NCBI GenBank assembly: GCA_963743595.1
Contig: CAVURW010000266.1
Location: 1-33,753, forward strand
Reading direction: 5' to 3'
DNA length: 33,753 nt
DNA from: CAVURW01 sp963743595
Lineage (GTDB): Bacteria; Verrucomicrobiota; Verrucomicrobiia; Methylacidiphilales; UBA1321
This document shows, one piece after another, positions 1 through 7,230 of the stretch. The translations under genes were made by a program, and so were the position numbers. The notes under the pieces were generated by a model, which was given only the letters and a program-made list of their open reading frames with translations, made no database searches and was not told the origin of the DNA. Within the stretch, counting starts at the first letter, position 1. Every line of letters starts with the position of its first letter.

Positions 1-113
1 CACGGGACTGTGTCAAAAACGTGATCGGTCTCTAGGCCCACAAGGAGGGATTCAGTTTGGCCAGGATCGAAAAGATGTTGGAATTTTGAGAGCAGTATGT
101 CTTTAGGCCCAGT

Positions 114-173
114 GGGCCGGGTTCAATGTAGCCTGGGTCGGAGGCCAGTCGTGGACTGGCCGTAGGCCCAGGT
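114..173 (+). repeat. REP-like hairpin element, left copy
   Basis: GTAG (128-131) sits directly at the foot of a 41-base imperfect hairpin (132-172). The outer arms are CCTGGG/CCCAGG and the inner 8-bp perfect stem is GGCCAGTC/GACTGGCC with a GTG loop. The block recurs as a reverse complement near 712-769 with only a few differences, mainly in the loop. GTAG plus an imperfect hairpin is the known layout of REP sequences mobilised by RAYT transposases, and a decayed RAYT gene lies 60 bases downstream. The octamer TAGGCCCA inside this copy also occurs at 33-40 and 104-111, perhaps remnants of older copies. The stretch 1-113 has no gene I can support. Confidence 0.8.
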
Positions 174-232
174 TTGCAAGGTGAAGGGAAAGCGGGCTGT
201 AAGCACGCGTAAAAGTGTTGATATAAACCGGT

Positions 233-670
233 ATGTCACAATCCTTTTCGCATAATCCTCAGCACTTGATCTTTAGCACGAAGGATAGGGAACCGTTATT
301 GGGGGGTATCAATTGAAATTAAATGCCTATCTGGCGACAGTTCTTGCAGATAAGAAATGTCCGGCCATCCAAATCGGAGGAGTTGCAGACCACGTCCATG
401 TTTTCTTTAGCTTACATCAAACCATTTCGATTTCAAAGATCGTGGAGATTGTGAAGGTTTCGTCTTCAAAGTAGGTAAAGACAATGGGGCGTGAATTCGA
501 CTCGTTTCATTGGCAAAGAGGTTACGGGTGTTTCGCCGTGAGCCGTTAGAGTTACGGAGTATATTCGCAATCAAGAGAGTCATCATCGGGTCAAGACGTT
601 CCGGGAAGAATACCTGGAGTTTCTAGTTCGGCATGAGCTTCCTTATGACGAGCGCTTCCTTTGGGATTAG
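233..670 (+). pseudogene. Decayed REP-associated tyrosine transposase (RAYT, IS200/Y1 family)
   Basis: Read across frames this is a nearly full-length Y1 transposase. Frame one (ATG 233 to TGA 314) gives the N-terminal strand with HLIFSTKDREP. A second frame (about 313-474) continues with LNAYLA, IQIGGVADHVHVFF and SISKIVE. DHVHV is the metal-binding HUH motif. TAG at 472 falls where the family normally has Trp after SSK. The same frame then reads FHWQRGYGCFAVS to another TAG near 547. A further frameshift gives VTEYIRNQESHHR, with the probable catalytic Tyr in YIRNQ, and ends YDERFLWD at 670. There are thus at least two frameshifts and two in-frame stops, so the gene is dead. It is flanked by inverted REP-like hairpins, which identifies the RAYT subclass rather than a free IS200 element. 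Seen directly: motifs, stops and flanks. Known of the family: HUH/Y1 chemistry on single-stranded REP DNA. Confidence 0.87.
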
Positions 671-677
671 TTTTGAC

Positions 678-694
678 GCGGGCCTTCGGTCCGC
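678..694. other. Short GC-rich hairpin after the RAYT remnant
   Basis: GCGGGCC and GGTCCGC form a 7-bp stem (one G-T pair) around TTC, or equally a stem closed by a C(TTCG)G loop. It starts 8 bases after the transposase stop. There is no following T-run, so a terminator role is only possible. Confidence 0.4.
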
Positions 695-711
695 TTTCGC
701 TTCACGGTATG

Positions 712-769
712 ACCTGGGCCTACGGCCAGTCTGCGACTGGCCTCCGACCCAGGCTACATTGAACCCGGT
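712..769 (-). repeat. REP-like hairpin element, right copy (inverted)
   Basis: This is the reverse complement of the element at 114-173. On the minus strand GTAG (757-754) is followed by the same 41-base hairpin (753-713), again with the GGCCAGTC/GACTGGCC core but a CAG-type rather than GTG-type loop. It begins about 43 bases after the RAYT remnant stop, so the two copies bracket the dead transposase symmetrically in inverted orientation. The right copy is 45 bases beyond the 3' end of the HAD gene on the other strand and could act as its transcription stop. Confidence 0.8.
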
Positions 770-814
770 CCTCTTGGCGTTTTTCACGAAGGACTCGCTG
801 GGCAACAAAACAAA

Positions 815-1474
815 TCAATACCAAAGCGAGTCGATTTTCAGTTCGTCCAGACGGTCGACGACGATATCGGTTTCGGCTTCCAGAATCTCGCGCGTATTTG
901 TGGTCGTAACTGCCACCACGCGCATCCCGGCGGCTTTGGCTGCGGCGATTCCGACGAGGGCATCTTCGAATACGACGCAATCACCCGGTAAGATTTTGAG
1001 CTTGGCCGCTGCTTTCAAAAACACTTCCGGATCGGGCTTTCCGTGAGAGACATCTTCGGCGGAGACGATGTCGTTAAAGTATTCGCGCAAACCCAGGACT
1101 TGCAAGGTGGTGGTGATGTTGAGTCGGTGCGTCGACGAGCCAATGATGCACGGGATGCCCGCGAGCCGAAGTTTGTTCAACCACGTCTCGACGCCGGGCA
1201 GGGGACTGATGCCACACTCGACCACGACTTCGCGGTAGAGCTCCTCTTTTCGCAGGGAGAGTCGAGTGATTTCGTCCGGGTCTTGCGTCCACTCGAGCAA
1301 TTTCGGAATGATCACCTCGTTTTTCATGCCGAAGCCGCGCACAAAGTGGCCCGTCGGCAGTTCTTTGCCCACTTCAGCGGAGAGGCGTTGCCAACTGATT
1401 TCGTGGTGGGAAGCGGAGTTGATGATAACGCCGTCCCAATCAAATACGGCGGCTCGGGTGGCGGGTGCAGGCAT
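815..1474 (-). CDS. HAD-superfamily phosphatase / beta-phosphoglucomutase-like
   Basis: This is a cytosolic HAD hydrolase of about 219 residues from the chosen start. Motif I is FDWDGVIINS near the N-terminus, with the first Asp as nucleophile. A cap domain follows with LPGVETWLNKL. Motif II is the Ser of GSST, motif III the Lys of HGKPDPEVF, and motif IV the acidic pair in FEDALVG. This is the layout of the beta-phosphoglucomutase/phosphatase subgroup, so a sugar-phosphate or similar small phosphoester is the expected substrate, but the exact one cannot be read. The frame can be extended to a TTG at 1516; I prefer ATG 1474 because family members start just before motif I. The gene is divergent from galE, with a 14-bp tandem repeat between them. 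Its own 3' end faces the REP element. Confidence 0.85.
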   Translation of the reverse strand: MPAPATRAAVFDWDGVIINSASHHEISWQRLSAEVGKELPTGHFVRGFGMKNEVIIPKLLEWTQDPDEITRLSLRKEELYREVVVECGISPLPGVETWLNKLRLAGIPCIIGSSTHRLNITTTLQVLGLREYFNDIVSAEDVSHGKPDPEVFLKAAAKLKILPGDCVVFEDALVGIAAAKAAGMRVVAVTTTNTREILEAETDIVVDRLDELKIDSLWY

Positions 1475-1537
1475 GTCGAGAGATGAGAACAGCTCCGGGG
1501 CGTATAGAGCGAGCAAATTCCTCGCATCCTACTGGAT

Positions 1538-1586
1538 AATGTAAGCTGGAGAATGTGAGCTGGACAATGTGAGCTGGACAATGTGA
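1538..1586. repeat. 14-bp tandem repeat, about 3.5 units
   Basis: The unit AATGTGAGCTGGAC occurs at 1552-1565 and 1566-1579 exactly, at 1538-1551 with two differences, and as a 7-base partial copy at 1580-1586. It lies in the divergent promoter gap between the HAD gene and galE, so copy number could alter promoter spacing. The last unit also creates a GTG that extends the galE frame upstream, which is one reason to prefer the ATG at 1610. Confidence 0.85.
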
Positions 1587-1609
1587 AGCGTGGGTTATTC
1601 TATAGAGGC

Positions 1610-2581
1610 ATGAACGTGTTTTTGACGGGCGGCGCTGGCTACATCGGCAGCATTTGTACGGAAGAGCTTCTGAATGCGGGACATCAAGTAACGGTTTTCG
1701 ATAATCTCACGGAGGGGCACCGGTCGGCGATTGATCCGCGGGCGACCTTTGTCGAAGGTGATCTCGGTGATCGCGATGCCATTATCGCCGCCGTAGCCGG
1801 TGCGAAGCCCGATGCCGGGATGCACTTCGCGGCGAGCGCCTTAGTGGGTGAATCGATGACCAATCCCTCCAAGTATTTTCGCAATAACGTGGCTAACGGG
1901 GTGAATCTGCTCGATGCCATGGTGAGCGCGGGCGTGAAGAAATTCATCTTTTCGTCCACCTGCGCGACCTACGGAACGCCGGAGCGTGTGCCGATGGATG
2001 AGACCTTGCCTCAGCGTCCAATCAATCCCTACGGCGAGTCGAAGTTGATGTTCGAGAAAGTGCTGCATTGGTACGGTCAACTGCACGGTTTGGTGCATGT
2101 GAACCTCCGTTACTTTAACGCGGCCGGAGCCAGCGAGCGATTCGGAGAAGATCACCGGATCGAGACCCACCTGATTCCGAATGTGCTCAAAGTGGCGTTA
2201 GGCCAAAAGGAGCAGGCGGAGATTTTCGGCGATCAATACCCGACGCCCGATGGCACGTGCGTGCGCGATTTCATTCACATCATTGATCTGGCGGCGGCGC
2301 ATATGCTGGCGCTAGGTGCGCAAACGAGCACCTGTTACAATTTAGGCAGTGGCGATGGATATTCGGTGAAGCAGGTAATCGAGACGTGTCGCGAGGTGAC
2401 CGGCCATCCCATTCCGGCGGTGGTTCGCGAGCCGCGTGCGGGCGATCCGCCGCGTCTTGTGGCCAGTTCCGGTAAGGTGATGTCGGAGCTGGGTTGGAAG
2501 CCGAAGTACAATAACTTGAAGGCGATCGTGGAGAGCGCTTGGGCGTGGCACGTGAAGCATCCAAACGGCTACGGCGACTAA
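1610..2581 (+). CDS. galE: UDP-glucose 4-epimerase
   Basis: This enzyme interconverts UDP-glucose and UDP-galactose in the cytosol and feeds polysaccharide and cell-envelope synthesis. The protein (about 323 residues) opens with MNVFLTGGAGYIGS, the NAD-binding GxxGxxG Rossmann motif. It has SSTCATYG with the catalytic Ser/Thr, YGESK with the catalytic Tyr and Lys, RYFNAAGA, and the late substrate-site segment TPDGTCVRDFIHI. The C-terminal KYNNLKAIVESAWAW is also typical. Length and motifs fit GalE of the extended SDR family. An in-frame GTG at 1583 would add nine residues, but it lies in a tandem repeat and the ATG at 1610 places the Rossmann motif at the usual distance. The gene stands alone between the HAD gene and the dUTPase gene. 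Confidence 0.95.
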   Translation: MNVFLTGGAGYIGSICTEELLNAGHQVTVFDNLTEGHRSAIDPRATFVEGDLGDRDAIIAAVAGAKPDAGMHFAASALVGESMTNPSKYFRNNVANGVNLLDAMVSAGVKKFIFSSTCATYGTPERVPMDETLPQRPINPYGESKLMFEKVLHWYGQLHGLVHVNLRYFNAAGASERFGEDHRIETHLIPNVLKVALGQKEQAEIFGDQYPTPDGTCVRDFIHIIDLAAAHMLALGAQTSTCYNLGSGDGYSVKQVIETCREVTGHPIPAVVREPRAGDPPRLVASSGKVMSELGWKPKYNNLKAIVESAWAWHVKHPNGYGD

Positions 2582-2596
2582 CCAGCGTGACGCTGG
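2582..2596 (+). terminator. Possible weak terminator after galE
   Basis: CCAGCG-TGA-CGCTGG forms a perfect 6-bp hairpin immediately after the galE stop. There is no T-run behind it, so it may protect the mRNA end rather than terminate transcription. Confidence 0.35.
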
Positions 2597-2646
2597 ACCC
2601 GGTAGGGGAACAGGGTAGAGAAAAGAAAAGCTAAACAGGAGACTTT

Positions 2647-3042
2647 ATGACGAATGAAGAGGGTAAGTCGGTGGATAAATTACAGGCTTTGTTTGAAATG
2701 CAGATGGCTTTGAATAAGCGAATCGGTGTGCATACCGAAGGGATGTCCGACGAGGAGAAAGCGAAGTGGATTCTCAACTACACGCGCGCGATGCAACAGG
2801 AGATCGCCGAGCTGATCGATAGCGTGCCGTGGAAGTGGTGGGCGAAATACCAGAAGTTCGACGAACAAAATGCCCGTGTGGAAGTGGTCGATCTTTTCCA
2901 TTTTTTGATCTCCATGGCCCAGGTGCTCGGGATGAGCGCAGATGACGTATTCGCTGCGTACGTGAAAAAGAATGAGGTGAATCTTCAACGCCAAGAGACC
3001 GGCTACGTGACGAAAGATCACGATGACTCGAAGCATATTTAG
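2647..3042 (+). CDS. All-alpha dUTP diphosphatase (dUTPase_2 family)
   Basis: This protein hydrolyses dUTP to dUMP and pyrophosphate, keeping uracil out of DNA and supplying thymidylate synthesis. The 131-residue protein is predicted to be all helical. It carries the paired metal-binding acidic motifs of the dimeric dUTPase/MazG-like superfamily: E52-xx-E55 in QQEIAELIDSVPWKWW and E79-xx-D82 in RVEVVDLFHFLIS. These are followed by the family's conserved KKNEVNLQRQETGY and a DDSKHI tail. The start is supported by AGGAG six bases upstream of ATG 2647. It is a single gene; no thymidylate synthase or other nucleotide gene is adjacent. The narrower dUTPase call rests on the PWKWW and KKNEVNLQRQ segments. 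Confidence 0.88.
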   Translation: MTNEEGKSVDKLQALFEMQMALNKRIGVHTEGMSDEEKAKWILNYTRAMQQEIAELIDSVPWKWWAKYQKFDEQNARVEVVDLFHFLISMAQVLGMSADDVFAAYVKKNEVNLQRQETGYVTKDHDDSKHI

Positions 3043-3237
3043 CGATTGGTATCGGTAGCGATATCCTTTAGCTCCTAATTCTCTGTTGACACAAACGTAA
3101 CAGCGCCGTCGCTGGAACGTCACACTCCGCTGCTGGTCTGATGGGGCACCGCATAACCGCCGCTAATAAGAGCGAGGGCAAGATGATTGCCCCGTTTGAA
3201 CGATCGGAGGCTTGGGGAGTCAAAAAAGGGAGAATAT

Positions 3238-4713
3238 ATGGAATTATGGGGCGTTACGATTACGAGTGTTGAGATTTTAATGTTGATTGTGGCGGTCGGA
3301 CTGTCACTGAGCTTCGAGTTCGTCAACGGTTTTCACGATACAGCGAATGCTGTGGCGACGGTGATATACACGAACACGCTGAAGCCGACTTATGCGGTGA
3401 TGTGGTCAGGTTTATGGAACTTTATAGGTGCCCTTATCGCGAGCGGTGCTGTGGCTTATGGGATCGTGAGTCTGTTGCCTGTAGAGCTGATTATGAACTC
3501 AGGATCAGCCGCTGGATTTGCGATGGTTTTTGCCATTCTAGTCTCAGCAATCATCTGGAACGTTGGCACTTGGTATCTGGGTCTTCCAGCATCGAGTTCG
3601 CACACGATGATTGGTGCGATCATGGGTGTGGGTATCGGCAACGCCATCTCGAACGGCCACTACTGGTTGGATGGTCTAAACATCGATAAGGTAAAGCAAA
3701 CCGGGTTGATTCTGCTGATTTCACCTTTGGTGGGATTCGGTGCTTCATTCTTACTCTTACTCGCCCTGAAAGCGTGGGTCCCCTTCAAAGAGCTTTTTGA
3801 AGCTCCTCAAGGCAAGACTCCGCCACCATTGTGGATTCGGATCATTTTGATCATCACGTGCACAGGTGTGAGCTACTCCCACGGTTCAAATGATGCACAA
3901 AAGGGTATGGGTTTGCTGATGTTGATCTTGATCGGAATTATTCCCGGCGCGTATGCAATTGATATGACGCTCAGTGCGGAAAAGATTCAAGATTTGAGCG
4001 CAGACATCAAAACTGCCCAGGTCTATTTTCAACAGAAGGCCGGAACGACCACGATGGACAAGGAGTCGGCCTTAACAGAACTTAAAGCGTTTAAGAAGGA
4101 TCCGACTGAGAAAACGTATGCGGCCTTGGTGACCGAGTGCCAAGCGATTGAAGATCAGTTGGCCGGCATCAAAGTCTATACTGATTTGAAGCTGGAAGAT
4201 CGTACCACCTTGCGTACAGAGCTGTTTGCAGTAAGTGGAGCCATCGGTACCTTGACCGACAAAGATTATGTCTCAGATGACAAAACAAAGGAGTCGTTGA
4301 AGCAGGTGTTTAGGACGGTGAATGACTCGATCCGTTATATTCCGTGGTACGTCAAGGCGATGGTGGCATTGGCGCTTGGTTTAGGAACAATGATTGGGTG
4401 GAAGCGCGTCGTAGTTACCGTGGGTGAGAAGATTGGGAAGGCGCACTTGACCTACGCGCAGGGGGCGTCGGCAGAGTTTGTAGCGATGTGCACCGTGATT
4501 GCAGCTGATTTTGGCGGCGCTCCGGTAAGCACAACACACGTACTGTCATCAGGCGTTGCTGGAACGATGGCCGCAAATAGATCGGGCCTACAGTCTCAGA
4601 CGTTGATCAACATTCTCTTAGCGTGGGTCTTAACCTTGCCTGTCTGCGTGTTCCTGGGTGCTGGATTGTTCTCCGGAGCGTTGTACTTGATATTCCACGT
4701 GATGGGTGGTTAA
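3238..4713 (+). CDS. Inorganic phosphate transporter, Pit family
   Basis: This is a polytopic inner-membrane phosphate permease of the PitA/PHO-4 family (about 491 residues). The N-terminal half has the family signature FVNGFHDTANAVATVIYT, and the second half of the repeat has SHGSNDAQKGMG and GGAPVSTTHVLSSG. Between the two repeats is a hydrophilic, Lys/Glu-rich insert of roughly 120 residues with helical character, as seen in Pit proteins of Bacteroidota and related phyla. The frame can be opened at 3187, but ATG 3238 is preferred because AAGGGAGA lies just upstream and the first membrane helix follows at once. Pit proteins usually move metal-phosphate with protons. No PhoU-like (DUF47) gene, the common partner, is adjacent here. 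Confidence 0.93.
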   Translation: MELWGVTITSVEILMLIVAVGLSLSFEFVNGFHDTANAVATVIYTNTLKPTYAVMWSGLWNFIGALIASGAVAYGIVSLLPVELIMNSGSAAGFAMVFAILVSAIIWNVGTWYLGLPASSSHTMIGAIMGVGIGNAISNGHYWLDGLNIDKVKQTGLILLISPLVGFGASFLLLLALKAWVPFKELFEAPQGKTPPPLWIRIILIITCTGVSYSHGSNDAQKGMGLLMLILIGIIPGAYAIDMTLSAEKIQDLSADIKTAQVYFQQKAGTTTMDKESALTELKAFKKDPTEKTYAALVTECQAIEDQLAGIKVYTDLKLEDRTTLRTELFAVSGAIGTLTDKDYVSDDKTKESLKQVFRTVNDSIRYIPWYVKAMVALALGLGTMIGWKRVVVTVGEKIGKAHLTYAQGASAEFVAMCTVIAADFGGAPVSTTHVLSSGVAGTMAANRSGLQSQTLINILLAWVLTLPVCVFLGAGLFSGALYLIFHVMGG

Positions 4714-4733
4714 AAGTCCGAACTCACCGCCGT

Positions 4734-5204
4734 TTATTTCCCAGGTGCCTCCTCCGTGACGATGGTCCGGAGGTGAACTTGCATGCGATGCCAAAAGTAG
4801 CGTGCGGAGGGTGTCGATTCCGCCGGGAGCGCATTGAAATACTCGGCGGTCGCGATTTCGTTCTTCGGGAATTTCATTTTGCCCGGCACCACCGTGACGC
4901 GGTAGAGGAAGCTGAGACTCGCTTTTTGAGGTCGGTCAAACATGGCGACAAAATGGAGCGAGCTGACCTTGAGACCGATTTCCTCGTAAGTTTCGCGGCA
5001 CAGGCCGTCCTCCAAGCTTTCGTTGATCTGGACTTTTCCGCCCGGAAGTGACCAGAGCTGTTTTCCTGCGACCTGCTTCACGAAGAGCACACTGCCATAC
5101 GCATCTTCGATCCACGCGAGTGCCGAGATTTCCTTGCCCGGCGGGCGTACCTCGATTTCGGCAGGGCTCAGTTTTGTAGGCTGAGCAGGGACGATCGGCT
5201 TCAT
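4734..5204 (-). CDS. NUDIX hydrolase
   Basis: This is a 156-residue NUDIX protein that would cleave a nucleoside diphosphate linked to another group. The Nudix box Gx5Ex7REUxEExGU is complete: GGKVQINE, then SLEDGLC, then RETYEEIGL, with all catalytic glutamates in place. The preceding LWSLPGGK strand is also standard. The substrate cannot be read from the sequence. The start codon overlaps the stop of the upstream subtilase by ATGA, so the two are translationally coupled. It converges on the Pit gene with only 20 bases between stops. Confidence 0.88.
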   Translation of the reverse strand: MKPIVPAQPTKLSPAEIEVRPPGKEISALAWIEDAYGSVLFVKQVAGKQLWSLPGGKVQINESLEDGLCRETYEEIGLKVSSLHFVAMFDRPQKASLSFLYRVTVVPGKMKFPKNEIATAEYFNALPAESTPSARYFWHRMQVHLRTIVTEEAPGK

Positions 5205-7123
5205 GGCTTGGCGGTTGTCGTCGGAGCCGAAAGGAGCTCAATCGTCTTTTTGGGATCGATGAGATTCACGCGCTTATCATTCGTGGCGGTAGAGCCCTGC
5301 TTGATCAAATCGATGACTTGTTCGGGGGTCAACTCCGGCTTCAGTGCGAACAGCTTCGCCGCAAGATTCGTGACCTCCGGCGAGGCCATGGAGGTACCGG
5401 AAAGGAGAAGATGCGAACCGCCAGGGATCATGCCATCGACCTGGAATCCATCGGCGTAGAGCGAGACGTTGCTGCCGAAACTGGTAAACGACGTCGGCTC
5501 ACCGGCTTGATCGACCGCACCCACGCTGATGAGATTCGGGAGTTTCAATGCAGCCGGGAAATTCTCGTCAAAGTTGACATCGTTATTTCCGTTACCAGCC
5601 GCGACCACGAATAAGATTCCGGGAGCGTTTTTCAAGGCACTCTCCAGCCCATTCCGGTCAATATCGAAGATTTCGCGAGCACGTTTTTTCACTTCGGCAG
5701 GGTCGGTCACGCCGTTCATTTCGAGAGCGCTTTGAACGGAGGCGAGATCACCGCCCCAGCTCATGTTAGCCACGCGCACGTTATGGGCTTTGAAATAATC
5801 GATCGTGTCTTGGTAGGACTGCGCGTCTTTTTTGGCCTGTTCCACGGTCGGTAATTCGGGTTGAACATGGTAATCGAACGTGATTCGAGCGATCAGCATC
5901 CGGATGAACGGGTTGCCCTTGCTGGAGATCGTGGCGACGTGGGTGCCGTGCATGTAATTGCCGAACTTATCGATGTTTTCCTCAAACGATTTCACCTCGT
6001 TCTCGCTGAGGCTCTTTTCTTTATCGAGAAGCATTTTCTTCTCTGGGCTATCGATCGACATCTCTTCGTCGAGCGAGCCTTTGATGTAAGACTTGAGTTC
6101 GTTGAGCTGCTGAGCGTCGTCGCCCATGGGAAACAGCGTTCCTGTCACGCGATTCGAGTGCACATCGTACGCGATACCATGAACGTCATCGATCCACCCA
6201 TTGTTGTCATCGTCCTTGCCATCCAGCGTTTGGTTCGGATTGGTGAACAGCTGATCGGGGAAGAGCTTGTCGTCCACACCGGAATCCCAAATGGCCACGA
6301 CGACTGGTTTGGCGCTCGGATACGTTTTCGGGTCGAGCGTAACGTCGCGTTCGGACCAGATCTCCGGTTTATGCGAAGCGTGCAAGGCGATGACATCGCC
6401 GAGAACGGCTACAAGGGCATCCTGAAGTGGGAGCGAATTGGTCAGTTCGTTTTTCGTATCAATCAACGCCATGACCATATCTGTGGTGAGCTTACCGCCG
6501 GTTTTTTCCAGGACGGGATCGAGCTCGCTCGTGAGGCCACCCATGATCAGGTTTTTCGTGACGCCCTCCATGCCACCCTTCGATTCCTTGACTTCATCTT
6601 GAACTTCATCCCAGGGCAGCGCATCGAGGCGATCCAGCAGGATTTTGCGGTAGAGTTTCTGAAACGCGGGTGAGGCGAGATCGGTGCTCTTGGTTTCGTC
6701 GATGACATCAAGGCGGACCAGGAGGAAGAGACCGGTCATGTCTTTCAAGGCGGGCTTGTCTTCGAGTTGACGCAGTTCCGAGATAAGCGCGCGACTTTCG
6801 TCGTTCTTGCCTTCCATCACGTCGATTGCCAGGAGCGTATCTTTCAGGCGTTTTAACGCGGTTTTATCTTCAATATCGTAGGAGTTGATGACGTTCTGGA
6901 CGTCAGCGGAAATTTTATCGGCGACGGCGGTCAAGGCTGCCGGGTTGCCGAGAATCTCCTCAGAAGAGCCTTTAAGGTCGTAGGTAAACCGGGGGAGATC
7001 ATCCGCCTTAAGGATCTTCGGCTTACCGGCTGGAGTGGGACTTGCGCCACCGCCCGATGGCTCGGCAGAGAGATAGGAAAAGGTAAGGCAAAAAGTGAGA
7101 AGGAGTGGAGTGATGCGACCCAT
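5201..7123 (-). CDS. Secreted S8 subtilisin-family serine protease
   Basis: This 640-residue protein has a cleavable Sec signal (residues 1-20, ending LSA). A helical, charged region without a recognised domain spans about 40-260, and an S8 peptidase domain covers 272-630. The catalytic residues are Asp280 (AIWDSGVDD), His395 (MHGTHVATI), oxyanion Asn511 (VVAAGNGNND) and Ser578 (LSGTSMASPE). The DDDNNGWIDDVHG segment at 304-316 is the acidic loop common in secreted subtilases. The Asp-to-His spacing of 115 residues is long because of a charged Lys/Glu-rich insert at about 335-388, which may form a regulatory or pro-segment. It is first gene of a two-gene operon with the NUDIX gene. Substrate is unknown. 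Confidence 0.92.
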   Translation of the reverse strand: MGRITPLLLTFCLTFSYLSAEPSGGGASPTPAGKPKILKADDLPRFTYDLKGSSEEILGNPAALTAVADKISADVQNVINSYDIEDKTALKRLKDTLLAIDVMEGKNDESRALISELRQLEDKPALKDMTGLFLLVRLDVIDETKSTDLASPAFQKLYRKILLDRLDALPWDEVQDEVKESKGGMEGVTKNLIMGGLTSELDPVLEKTGGKLTTDMVMALIDTKNELTNSLPLQDALVAVLGDVIALHASHKPEIWSERDVTLDPKTYPSAKPVVVAIWDSGVDDKLFPDQLFTNPNQTLDGKDDDNNGWIDDVHGIAYDVHSNRVTGTLFPMGDDAQQLNELKSYIKGSLDEEMSIDSPEKKMLLDKEKSLSENEVKSFEENIDKFGNYMHGTHVATISSKGNPFIRMLIARITFDYHVQPELPTVEQAKKDAQSYQDTIDYFKAHNVRVANMSWGGDLASVQSALEMNGVTDPAEVKKRAREIFDIDRNGLESALKNAPGILFVVAAGNGNNDVNFDENFPAALKLPNLISVGAVDQAGEPTSFTSFGSNVSLYADGFQVDGMIPGGSHLLLSGTSMASPEVTNLAAKLFALKPELTPEQVIDLIKQGSTATNDKRVNLIDPKKTIELLSAPTTTAKP

Positions 7124-7230
7124 AACAGCGCGTAACGTAGCCTTGGCGATTTAGAATTGCGAGCGCAGGCTACAAACAAGGTCGGTTTTAATAATATTTG
7201 TATTTCTGCCTAGGTTTGTAACGTGGGCCC
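7124..7230. promoter_or_regulatory. Divergent promoter gap with 7-bp inverted repeat
   Basis: This 107-base gap separates the protease gene (minus) from the terC-like gene (plus), so both promoters should lie here. GTAGCCT (7137-7143) and AGGCTAC (7167-7173) form an inverted repeat. An AT-rich stretch follows at about 7185-7205. No yybP-ykoY manganese riboswitch structure could be recognised ahead of the terC-like gene. Confidence 0.5.

Noticed and set aside
633..1046. 137-codon plus-strand frame
   Set aside because: It runs through the REP hairpin and antisense to the HAD gene, whose motifs are clear; composition is Ser/Thr-rich with no domain.
5861..6673. 270-codon plus-strand frame
   Set aside because: Entirely antisense to the subtilase, which has signal peptide and all catalytic residues. 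This frame is His/Arg/Val-rich without motifs.
7124..7230. yybP-ykoY riboswitch upstream of the terC-like gene
   Set aside because: Such switches often precede Alx/TerC genes, but the gap is only 107 bases and the conserved core was not found.
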